From positions 1 through 6,178 of the forward strand of contig JAKAAV010000149.1 in assembly GCA_021802185.1 (NCBI GenBank): a DNA stretch of 6,178 nt, written 5' to 3'. Made by a program: the position numbers and the translations under genes. A model generated the notes under the pieces. It did not search any database and was not told the DNA's origin. It saw only the letters and a list, made by a program, of their open reading frames with translations. The stretch comes from Chloroflexota bacterium. Lineage in GTDB: Bacteria; Chloroflexota; Limnocylindria; Limnocylindrales; CSP1-4. Positions 1 through 6,178 of this stretch are shown here, one piece after another. Each line of letters starts with the position of its first letter. Position 1 is the first letter of the stretch.

Positions 1-55
1 TGTCGGGGTGGCGGGCCTCATCGCCGTGCCCGGGAGTGTACCAGCCCCCTGGCGC

Positions 56-77
56 GGGCCCGTTCAGACACGGGCCC
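56..77. repeat. Perfect 8-bp inverted repeat
   Basis: GGGCCCGT at 56-63 is the exact reverse complement of ACGGGCCC at 70-77, with a 6-base spacer. No T-tract follows on either strand, so a classical intrinsic terminator is not supported. It lies between a minus-strand -10-like box (35-40) and the upstream region of the 278-1057 gene, so an operator or an RNA hairpin is possible. In DNA this GC-rich, an 8-bp repeat may also be chance. Confidence 0.3.
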
Positions 78-183
78 CTTCGGGCACGGGCGGCGGCGGC
101 GAGGTTCTCCTGCCCCGGAGCCCCGTCTCGGGCGAGGGCGTCCTGCCCGCGGCCCTTCCGCGCGGGTCTTCTCACGTCCGCGT

Positions 184-189
184 TACACT
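184..189 (+). promoter_or_regulatory. Possible -10 element upstream of the Cys/His-rich gene
   Basis: TACACT at 184-189, within TTACACTCCC, resembles a sigma-70 type -10 hexamer and lies about 90 bases before the GTG at 278. No convincing TTGACA-like -35 is found at 16-18 bases. The same hexamer occurs on the minus strand at 40-35 and at 6080-6075 (upstream of the tRNA), which gives mild support that it is a promoter box here. Confidence 0.25.
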
Positions 190-277
190 CCCGCCGGCGG
201 TGAGGCTCGCCCGCAGGCCAGCCCGCGATCCACGGCACGTGCCGTCGATGGCCTCTACTCGACCTCGAGGAGAAGCC

Positions 278-1057
278 GTGGCACTGCCAGCCCCAAACCC
301 CGGACGCGGATCCGGTCGCGTCCCCCCGCCGCGAGCGGTCGGCTCGCCCATCCTCGAGCCCACCGGTTCCGCGCTCGTGTCCCCCGTCGGCCACCCCCTC
401 GGCAGCCGCGAGATCGCCCACTTCTGGTCGGTCGGGGCCGGCCAGCTCGACTCGCTCGGCGTGCGCGCGGGTCTGTGGCAGTCATGGGGCTGGTGCGGCC
501 GCCACACCCTCGGGTTTCTGGCCGTCGAGGCAGCCGTCGAGCGCGGCTGGCTCTTCCAGGCGGCCGTCCTCTACGACGAGCTCATGCAGCACGCCGCCCG
601 GGCGCTCGCCCCCCACTGGCTGTTCGAGCGCGCACGGATCGAGGTCGCGCTCGAAGGGTCGGGGTGCCCGGCGTGCGAGGCGGGGCTGACGCGCGCGCAG
701 ACGCCGGAGGGGCACGACGCCGACCTCGTGGACGCCGGGGGGAGCCTCGAACCGCTCCGGGCGTTCGCCTCCGAGACGCGGCCCTGGTGGATGCCCTGGG
801 TCTGCGGCGCGTGCGCGGGCTCCGGCGCGGCGCCAGCGTGCCGGCCCCACCTGCGTGCGGCGCTGCGGAGCGGCGCGGACGTCGATCTTCCGGCCCAGCG
901 CGCGCTCGTCGGCGAGGTCGCGCGTCACGCCGAGGCGTTCGCGGCGTCGTTCAGCTGGGGGCGGCAGGGGTCGGCGACACCCGCCGACCGGGCGGGCCTG
1001 ATCGGTGCCGCCGGCTGGTGCGCGGGCTGGCGGGCGATCCTCGAATGGCTGCGGTGA
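278..1057 (+). CDS. Cys/His-rich protein of unknown function (possibly DUF6062-like)
   Basis: The frame encodes 259 residues from a GTG start. That start is chosen because AGGAG (268-272) sits 5 bases upstream; an in-frame ATG at 248 and earlier codons lack such a site and would add only a low-complexity extension. Residues 1-42 are Pro/Gly-rich and probably disordered. The rest is rich in Ala, Trp and Arg, with no signal peptide or membrane span, so it is probably cytoplasmic. Metal-site-like motifs are visible: C73-x2-H76 in a GWCGRH context, C130-x2-C133 (CPAC), C176-x2-C179 (CGAC) and C188-x2-H191 (CRPHL). A CPxC followed later by GxCxxH, with a helical 'AxLYxxL' stretch between, recalls the DUF6062 family. 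I make that link from memory and it is uncertain. The first Cys/His pair lacks the usual preceding CPxC. No enzyme motif is recognised. The gene appears monocistronic, or at most cotranscribed with the small membrane ORF downstream. Confidence 0.75.
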   Translation: MALPAPNPGRGSGRVPPPRAVGSPILEPTGSALVSPVGHPLGSREIAHFWSVGAGQLDSLGVRAGLWQSWGWCGRHTLGFLAVEAAVERGWLFQAAVLYDELMQHAARALAPHWLFERARIEVALEGSGCPACEAGLTRAQTPEGHDADLVDAGGSLEPLRAFASETRPWWMPWVCGACAGSGAAPACRPHLRAALRSGADVDLPAQRALVGEVARHAEAFAASFSWGRQGSATPADRAGLIGAAGWCAGWRAILEWLR

Positions 1058-1214
1058 TGGAGGCACGGGAGAGCATGGGCACGGTGCGCGCATGAGGCAG
1101 CCCGAAGGGTCGGCGGCCATCTGCATGACGTTGCAGGTTGAACAGGCCGTGGGCCGAGGCGATGCGTCGCGCCGGGACCATGTTCGCGGGCGGCGGTTCG
1201 CGGGCCGCGTGGTG

Positions 1215-1343
1215 ATGGGCGTCCTCTACGACGTGTCGATCCCGGCGCTCGTCGCGTTCTCCGTCGCTGCCGAGCTGCTCGCGATCCCGCTGATCGTGGC
1301 CGTCCATCGCCGACGCGGAGGTGCCGGTCGCGCGACAGCGTGA
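1215..1343 (+). CDS. Small single-span membrane protein, unknown function
   Basis: The 42-residue frame starts MGVLYDVSIPALVAF, continues as one hydrophobic helix of about 22 residues (roughly 7-29), and ends in a basic tail (HRRR, then Gly/Arg/Ala). This predicts an N-out/C-in single-pass peptide. Third codon positions are almost all G or C up to the basic tail, unlike the frame upstream of the ATG, which supports a real short gene. In-frame GTG codons at 1209 and 1212 are alternative starts, and no strong Shine-Dalgarno sequence is visible. It lies 157 bases after the Cys/His-rich gene and ends 52 bases before the riboswitch promoter. I recognise no family. A chance frame remains possible. 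Confidence 0.5.
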   Translation: MGVLYDVSIPALVAFSVAAELLAIPLIVAVHRRRGGAGRATA

Positions 1344-1395
1344 CGGGCGCCAGCGGCCGTGGGGGCCGGCGATAGGCCCCGACGCCGGACTCGGG

Positions 1396-1401
1396 TATCA
1401 T
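1396..1401 (+). promoter_or_regulatory. Likely -10 box of the riboswitch-controlled operon
   Basis: TATCAT, in the context GGGTATCATG, matches four of six bases of the TATAAT consensus. It places a start site near 1407-1410, just before the fluoride aptamer, as expected for a riboswitch leader. No clear -35 hexamer is seen. Immediately upstream (1362-1388) are overlapping GC-rich inverted repeats (GGGGCC/GGCCCC and CCGGCG/CGCCGG) without a T-tract. They could end the preceding transcript or be incidental. Confidence 0.5.
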
Positions 1402-1411
1402 GTTCGCAACT

Positions 1412-1473
1412 GAAGAGGCGCGATGAAGCTCGCGCCAAGCGTCCGACCCCGCATGGCGGGTGATGGCTTCTGG
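1412..1473 (+). promoter_or_regulatory. Fluoride riboswitch (crcB motif RNA) aptamer
   Basis: The leader fits the fluoride aptamer. A 6-bp stem GGCGCG (1417-1422)/CGCGCC (1431-1436) encloses the loop AUGAAGCU (1423-1430), giving the family's GCGAUGA signature. AA follows, then a second hairpin CCCGC (1448-1452)/GCGGG (1456-1460), then the conserved 3' segment UGAUGGCUUCU (1461-1471). GAAGC (1425-1429) in the first loop pairs with GCUUC (1466-1470), forming the required pseudoknot. Compared from memory with the structurally solved Thermotoga petrophila RNA (GGGCGAUGAGGCC, then GCUGAUGGCCUCU), loop length, the GAUG elements and pseudoknot placement agree, while the pseudoknot bases covary. The linker between the hairpins (1437-1447, 11 bases) is longer than the 5 bases in that RNA. 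Family knowledge: it binds fluoride through Mg2+ ions and turns on downstream genes. Identification is by eye; no covariance model was run. Confidence 0.9.
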
Positions 1474-1499
1474 AGTATCTCCAGGAGCCGTTTTCTTTT
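1465..1499 (+). terminator. Intrinsic terminator serving as the riboswitch expression platform
   Basis: The arms 1465-1475 and 1479-1489 form an 11-bp stem with one G-U wobble around the triloop UAU. It is followed by G and then TTTTCTTTT (1491-1499), the only such T-run in this GC-rich region. The 5' arm contains the aptamer's pseudoknot strand GCUUC (1466-1470), so ligand-stabilised aptamer and terminator cannot coexist. With fluoride the terminator should be blocked and the NUDIX operon transcribed; without it transcription should stop about 25 bases before the ATG at 1525. Confidence 0.92.
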
Positions 1500-1524
1500 G
1501 TCGAACGTCGAGAGTGAGAACACC

Positions 1525-1958
1525 ATGACTGCCCAGACCGCGCTGCGCCCCGTCAAGATCCTCCACCAGTCCGCCGGCGCGGTCGTCCTCGATGGCCCGT
1601 GGTGCCTGGTGCTGCGAACGGGCCGCGACTGGGTGTTCCCGAAGGGCCACATCGAGCAGGACGAGGCGCCCGAAGCCGCGGCGCGCCGCGAGGTGCGCGA
1701 GGAGACCGGGCTCGACGTGGCCATCGGTGAGTGGATCGGCGTCACGCGGTACGAGTTCGCCGACCGTCACCGTGGCGGCACTCGCAACCGGAAGACCGTC
1801 GAGTGGTTCCTGGCCCGGCCGGTCGGGGGTGAGCTCGAGCCAGAGCCACGCTTCGCCGAGGCCGCGTACGTGACGTTCGAGGAGGCGCTCGAGCGGCTCA
1901 CCCATGACGACGACCGGGATATCGCCCGACGCGCGTTCGAGGTCTCGAGGGGAGACCA

Positions 1959-1962
<4 letters not shown>
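1525..1962 (+). CDS. NUDIX hydrolase, diadenosine polyphosphate hydrolase-like
   Basis: This 145-residue protein has a complete NUDIX box at residues 41-63: G41, E47, then R55-E56-V57-R58-E59-E60-T61-G62-L63, fitting GX5EX7REUXEEXGU. The glutamates E56, E59 and E60 would bind the catalytic Mg2+ or Mn2+. The preceding WVFPKGH (36-42) and the later KTVEWFLARP stretch resemble bacterial Ap4A/Ap6A hydrolases (Ndx1/NUDT2 type), which cleave dinucleoside polyphosphates. Substrate assignment is inference, since NUDIX specificity is hard to read from sequence. The ATG at 1525 is chosen because an in-frame ATG at 1423 lies inside the riboswitch aptamer and would have to be read through the terminator. 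A weak purine-rich site (GAGAGTGAG, 1510-1518) precedes it. There is no signal peptide, so it is cytoplasmic. It is the first gene of the fluoride-controlled operon, and its stop overlaps the next start by 4 bases. Confidence 0.95.
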
Positions 1963-2933
<971 letters not shown>

Positions 2934-2982
2934 ACGCAAACGCCCGCGCCGCGATCCCATCCGCGCGTCCAGGAGCGGCCGC

Positions 2983-4218
2983 GTGAGCCGGGCGACCGGC
3001 CTCCTGGCCGCCGCGCTGATCGTCGGGGGCGCCGTGACGAGCACACTTGGCCTGGCGTTTGCCGGGTTTCTCGTGGGGCTCGCCTCGCTGCTCACCGAGC
3101 TCTGGAGCCGCTACGGGCTGCGGCGCGTCCGCTACGAGCGGCGCCTGGCCAACGATCGCGCGGTCTGGGGCGACGAGATCGAGCTCGACGTGGCCGTGTG
3201 GAACGACAAGGCGCTCCCGCTGGCCTGGCTCGCGGCCGACGACTACGTGAGCGAGGAGGCCGCGATTTCCGGCGGCGCAGTCCACCGGAGCGAGCGACCG
3301 GGCCTCGCCGTCCTCCGGAATGTCTGGACCATCGGGTGGTTCGAGCGCACGGTGCGCCATCTGTCGATCAGCGCGAACCGTCGGGGCACCTTCGAGTTCC
3401 AGAGCGTCCGGCTCTCGGTCGCCGACCTGTTCGGCCAGGGCGCGGCGGCAGAGGAACATCGGGCATCGCTGCGCTGGATCGTCCGGCCACGCAGCGTGCC
3501 GGTCCGCTCGCTCGGTGGCGACCAGCACGCGCTCGGCGCGCTGACGGCTCGCCACAGCCTGTTCGAGGATCCCTCGCTGTTCGCCGGCGTGCGGCCGTAC
3601 CAGCCAGGCGATCCGACGCGCCGGATCCACTGGCGCGCGACCGCCAGGACGGGCACGCCCGTGAGCAAGCGCTTCGATCCGTCGCGGACGCGTGACGTCC
3701 TGATCGCCCTCGACGTGCAGACGGTTGCGGGCCCGCACTGGGCGCTCCACTTCGACGACGACCTGCTGGAGAGTCTGGTCGTGGCTGCCCTGTCGCTCGC
3801 CCGCCACGCGGTCGCGGACGGTGCGGCCGTCGGGCTCGCGGCGGCCGGGTACACGGCCTCGCTGCAGCGGCTCGTGTTCCTCCCGCCGCGTGGCGGCGAG
3901 GACCAGCTCGCGACGATCGCCGATTTCCTGGGGCGACTGAGCGAGGTCCCGTCAGCGCCGTTCGAGCACCTCCTCGCGTCGCTGCCGCCGAGGCTCGCGC
4001 CCGGAACGACCGTCGTCGTGCTGTCTGGCCGGGACCCCGCTCCGTACGCGACGCCGCTGCGCCGGCTCGACGAATCCGGCTATCCCGTGGAGTTCGTCGC
4101 GATGGGCGCGCACGCCGAGAGCGCGATCGCACGCGTCCGGGCGTTCGGCCTCGGTGCGCGTCGAGCGACCCTCGCCCCCGACTGGCGGACCAGCAATGCG
4201 CTCGTTCTCGCTGGCTAA
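2983..4218 (+). CDS. DUF58 (VWA-like) domain membrane-anchored protein
   Basis: The 411-residue protein starts at GTG 2983, with AGGAG (2971-2975) 7 bases upstream; longer in-frame starts would run back into the MoxR gene. Residues about 7-37 are hydrophobic with a Gly/Thr turn, fitting one or two closely packed membrane spans as in DUF58 proteins. The rest should be soluble. The DUF58 signature lies at about 204-217: R204-P-Y206-Q-P-G209-D210-P-T-R-R214-I-H-W217. After it, VLIALD (239-244) begins a VWA-like fold; the following VQT does not give a classical DxSxS metal site. DUF58 proteins regularly pair with MoxR ATPases, and their biochemical role is not settled. The gene follows the MoxR gene by 49 bases and overlaps the next gene by 23 bases, so the three are cotranscribed. 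Confidence 0.93.
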   Translation: MSRATGLLAAALIVGGAVTSTLGLAFAGFLVGLASLLTELWSRYGLRRVRYERRLANDRAVWGDEIELDVAVWNDKALPLAWLAADDYVSEEAAISGGAVHRSERPGLAVLRNVWTIGWFERTVRHLSISANRRGTFEFQSVRLSVADLFGQGAAAEEHRASLRWIVRPRSVPVRSLGGDQHALGALTARHSLFEDPSLFAGVRPYQPGDPTRRIHWRATARTGTPVSKRFDPSRTRDVLIALDVQTVAGPHWALHFDDDLLESLVVAALSLARHAVADGAAVGLAAAGYTASLQRLVFLPPRGGEDQLATIADFLGRLSEVPSAPFEHLLASLPPRLAPGTTVVVLSGRDPAPYATPLRRLDESGYPVEFVAMGAHAESAIARVRAFGLGARRATLAPDWRTSNALVLAG

Positions 4219-5545
4219 CCTCACCGCTCCCGCGCTCGACGCCCTCGCCGAGGGCTCGCTCGTGTGGCTGGTGTACCTCTCGTTCGTCGGCCGCCAATCC
4301 GCCGCGCCGCTCGGCCTCCTCGAGTTCGTCCTCGCCGCCGCGTGCGGTGTCGCACTCGCCCGGAAGGTGGATGCGAGTTCGGTGCTCGCCGGTGTCGCGC
4401 TCGCGGCCGGGGCCGCGGCCTGGCTCGCGGATCCAGCGGCACGCGAGACACTTGTGCACGATGGGCTCCCGACAGCGCTGCTCGACAACCTGCCGGACTG
4501 GCTGGCGGGCGTGGCGGTACTGCGGGGCGCAGTCCACCGGCGGCCCGAACACGACGACAACGTGCTTGTCCGGGTGCTCGCCGTGGGCCTCGTGGTCCTC
4601 GTCCTGCCGTGGCTGCTGCACCTCGGGCGGTCGACCGGCGCGTTCGCAGCGTCGGTCGTCCTCGGCTCCGTCGTGTTCCTGGCCAGTGCCCTGCTCGCGC
4701 TGGCTCACGGCCGGCTCTCGGCACTCGGGCTCGACCCGGCTGGCAGCGAGGGCGGACGCGCGTGGAGGATCGTGGCGGCCCCCGTGACGGTCCTGCTCAC
4801 CGTCGTCGCGCTCGTCGCGGCCGTCGTGCTCGGCGCCCCGCTCGCGGCGATCATGGGAGCGCTCGGCGGACCGCTCGCGTTGGCTCTCGACGCGGTTCTC
4901 GGCGGAGCGGCAGCGCTGTTCGGTCCGCCAATCGACGCTGGCGGCCGTCTGCTTTCGATCGCACCGGGCCTGCCCAGCGGCGGACCGACGCCAGGCACGG
5001 CCGGTGCGTCTGGAGTCTCCGTCGCCGCGACCGCCGGACTGCCGCACGAACTCGTCGTCGCCGCCGTTCTCCTGGCGATCGCCGCGGCGGCGGCCCTGCT
5101 CGTCCGCTACCGGCGGATCCTGTCCGTGCCGCGGCCGCCGAAGTTCACGCCCGCACGGACCGAGGATCGCGATCGTCTCCTGCCGCGCCTCTCGCTGCGG
5201 ATCCGGATGCCCGCGTTCAGGCCGGCGCTCCCGCAACGCTCGAAGAACCCACGGACGGCGGTCGAGGCATACCTCGGCGTGCTACGGAAGCTCGAAGATC
5301 GCCCGGACTTGGCGCGACAGGACGCAGAGTCACCGATCGAGCACGTGCGGCGCCTCCGCGGCGTCGGCCTGCCGGACACGTCCCTGGCACTGCTCGCGGC
5401 CGACTTCGAGCTCGCGACGTACGGGGGCCGGACATTGTCGGCGCGGGAGGAGCGGAGGGCCCTGGAGCGTGGTCGGCGGGTGACGCGCGCAGTGGGATCG
5501 CGTGCCGGCTCGGTTGATCGCCAGCAGCGTGGGGCGAGGAGCTGA
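4196..5545 (+). CDS. Polytopic membrane protein with C-terminal DUF4129 domain
   Basis: This 449-residue protein starts at ATG 4196, with a weak GGCGG 6 bases upstream, inside the end of the DUF58 gene (23-base overlap). An in-frame GTG at 4154 is possible but has no ribosome site. About seven hydrophobic segments are visible (roughly 16-32, 37-55, 61-78, 122-143, 148-171, 191-243 as one or two, 281-303). A basic, Pro-rich linker leads to a cytoplasmic domain at about 351-430. NPRTAVEAYLGVLRKL, SPIEHVRRLRG and the FELATYGGR stretch match the DUF4129 pattern, which usually follows a transglutaminase core in TgpA-like proteins. Here no Cys-His-Asp transglutaminase core is evident, so only the membrane part and tail are present. 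Such shortened versions are common next to MoxR/DUF58 in some phyla. The function is unknown, presumably with the MoxR/DUF58 pair at the membrane. Confidence 0.88.
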   Translation: MRSFSLANLTAPALDALAEGSLVWLVYLSFVGRQSAAPLGLLEFVLAAACGVALARKVDASSVLAGVALAAGAAAWLADPAARETLVHDGLPTALLDNLPDWLAGVAVLRGAVHRRPEHDDNVLVRVLAVGLVVLVLPWLLHLGRSTGAFAASVVLGSVVFLASALLALAHGRLSALGLDPAGSEGGRAWRIVAAPVTVLLTVVALVAAVVLGAPLAAIMGALGGPLALALDAVLGGAAALFGPPIDAGGRLLSIAPGLPSGGPTPGTAGASGVSVAATAGLPHELVVAAVLLAIAAAAALLVRYRRILSVPRPPKFTPARTEDRDRLLPRLSLRIRMPAFRPALPQRSKNPRTAVEAYLGVLRKLEDRPDLARQDAESPIEHVRRLRGVGLPDTSLALLAADFELATYGGRTLSAREERRALERGRRVTRAVGSRAGSVDRQQRGARS

Positions 5546-5569
5546 GCGGGGGACCGGAGGGCGACGCTC

Positions 5570-5798
5570 GCCGGAGCCCATCTCCGCCTTCAGGCGCGAC
5601 CCGAAGCTGCTCTTGCCGCAGTCCCGCGCCGAAGAGCGCGATGTTCACCGGCGGCTCCGTCGAGATCACCGGGTCGGGGACGCGGGCAGCGGTGGGCGCG
5701 CGCTGAAAGCGGTCGCCCCCCTTCGACGCCAGGACGTGGTCGCGGATGAGGTCGGCCTCGGACAGGGGGACCGCCGGGTTGGGAACGGACGTGGTCAT
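5570..5798 (-). pseudogene. Frameshifted, truncated P-loop NTPase remnant
   Basis: A minus-strand frame from ATG 5798 encodes about 57 residues with strongly G/C-biased third codon positions: MTTSVPNPAV at the start, ending in VNIALFG (51-57), which looks like the first strand before a nucleotide-binding loop. In that frame the next residues (AGLRQEQ) are not a P-loop and codon bias decays. One frame over, CGKSSFGSRLKAEMG follows, with GKSS encoded at 5617-5606 and high third-position GC. Joined by one frame change near 5618-5627 (in or beside a GGG run), this reads as strand, Walker A GKSS and helix. Beyond about 5570 the sequence loses coding character and soon runs under the end of the DUF4129 gene on the other strand. 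Either it is a decayed gene fragment, or a sequence error hides a short protein. No ribosome site is seen. GTPase is the likeliest family, unproven. Confidence 0.4.
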
Positions 5799-5882
5799 CG
5801 GTTCGCGGGCAGGCAGGACGCGCTTGTGGAGGCAGGGTGGCCCCGTGCAGGCACAGCAGTCACTGGCGCCAACGAATATGCG

Positions 5883-5900
5883 CGGCGACCGCAGTCGCCG
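5883..5900 (-). terminator. Perfect hairpin downstream of tRNA-Leu, possible terminator
   Basis: CGGCGAC (5883-5889) and GTCGCCG (5894-5900) form a 7-bp stem with a 4-base loop, beginning 23 bases past the tRNA's CCA end on the minus strand. The flank that follows in the tRNA direction (CGCATATTCGTT) is only mildly T-rich, so an intrinsic terminator is plausible but weak. A processing or pausing hairpin is an alternative. Confidence 0.35.
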
Positions 5901-5923
5901 TGACGAAGACCGTGTGTGAAGGG

Positions 5924-6010
5924 TGGTGCCGAAGCCGGGGATCGAACCCGGACGACCTTGCGGTCAACGGTTTTTGAGACCGTCGCGTCTGCCTGTTCCG
6001 CCACTTCGGC
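5924..6010 (-). tRNA. tRNA-Leu (anticodon CAA)
   Basis: Read on the minus strand, the acceptor stem GCCGAAG (6010-6004) pairs with CTTCGGC (5934-5928). The discriminator is A (5927) and CCA is encoded (5926-5924). The D arm is GCG/CGC around a loop with GG. The anticodon stem ACGGT/ACCGT holds the loop CTCAAAA, giving anticodon CAA at 5976-5974, which reads UUG. A long variable arm with the stem GACC/GGTC and loop GCAA marks a class II tRNA. The T arm is CCGGG/CCCGG around TTCGATC. All stems are perfect Watson-Crick, so it looks functional. It is not near the riboswitch operon's transcript, being on the opposite strand and downstream. Confidence 0.98.
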
Positions 6011-6074
6011 ACGATCCGGCTCGCCGCATGCCCGGGAAGGGCCGCATCGGGGCGAGGAGAATTGCGCGTCCGCG

Positions 6075-6080
6075 AGTGTA
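6075..6080 (-). promoter_or_regulatory. Possible -10 element for tRNA-Leu
   Basis: On the minus strand TACACT (6080-6075) lies 64 bases before the mature tRNA 5' end, a plausible distance allowing a processed leader. The 9-mer GAGTGTACC on the plus strand (6074-6082) is repeated exactly at 34-42, also possibly a leftward promoter. No good -35 hexamer was found at standard spacing. Confidence 0.3.
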
Positions 6081-6178
6081 CCGCTCGGAATGCCGGGCTC
6101 GGGGCAGCGTGACGAACGCGCTCGGCGCACGACGATGAACATGCCGGAGCAAGCGCCTCACGCCGGCTCGGTACCCTC

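Noticed and set aside
8..277. Extension of the Cys/His-rich gene back to position 8
   Set aside because: The upstream frame is low-complexity and crosses the inverted repeat and the -10-like box; the GTG at 278 has a proper Shine-Dalgarno.
1176..1192. CATGTTCGC shared between about 1179-1187 and the region after the -10 box at 1399-1407
   Set aside because: A single 9-base match without any common surrounding structure; likely coincidence.
1423..1524. An N-terminal extension of the NUDIX protein from ATG 1423
   Set aside because: The stretch is the riboswitch aptamer and terminator; its codons lack the usual third-position bias, and NUDIX homology begins after 1525.
3368..5236. Long minus-strand open frame (622 residues)
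   Set aside because: It is Arg/Gly/Pro-rich shadow coding opposite the DUF58 and DUF4129 genes, which have clear domains and membrane spans.
5560..5572. GGCGA/TCGCC hairpin after the DUF4129 stop as an operon terminator
   Set aside because: The stem is only 5 bp and no T-tract follows; such repeats are common by chance at this GC content.
5795..6142. Minus-strand frame of about 115 residues and a plus-strand frame from 5923
   Set aside because: Both are translations through the tRNA-Leu gene; peptides such as AEVAEQADATVSKTV and PGIEPGRP are typical of tRNA read as protein.
6135..6178. Possible start of a plus-strand gene (MNMPEQAPHAG) running off the right edge
   Set aside because: Only 14 codons are visible and there is no ribosome site; too little to support a call.

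Overview
The window is about 70% GC, with strong G/C preference at third codon positions in the credible genes, several GTG starts and short gene overlaps. This suggests a high-GC bacterium. A gene set of NUDIX, MoxR, DUF58 and a membrane DUF4129 protein without a transglutaminase domain fits Chloroflexota (Limnocylindria-like) or an actinobacterial lineage, but the sequence alone does not fix the phylum.

Layout. Positions 1-277 hold a possible divergent promoter region with an 8-bp inverted repeat. A Cys/His-rich cytoplasmic protein of unknown function follows (278-1057), then a probable 42-residue single-span membrane protein (1215-1343). The centre of the window is one four-gene operon, preceded by a -10-like box (1396-1401), a fluoride riboswitch aptamer (about 1412-1473) and an overlapping intrinsic terminator (1465-1499). 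The genes are a NUDIX hydrolase (1525-1962), a MoxR-family AAA+ ATPase (1959-2933), a DUF58 protein (2983-4218) and a polytopic membrane protein with a C-terminal DUF4129 domain (4196-5545). Downstream on the minus strand are a frameshifted remnant that seems to encode the start of a P-loop NTPase (5570-5798) and a class II tRNA-Leu(CAA) with an encoded CCA end (5924-6010).

How it works together. The aptamer's pseudoknot strand is also the 5' arm of the terminator, so the two folds exclude each other. That is the arrangement of a fluoride-ON transcriptional switch. The switch does not precede a fluoride exporter (crcB/fluc or CLC-F). It precedes a NUDIX hydrolase whose motif resembles diadenosine polyphosphate hydrolases, followed by a tightly coupled MoxR/DUF58/DUF4129 module. 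This pairing of fluoride sensing with a NUDIX-MoxR operon is the main finding.
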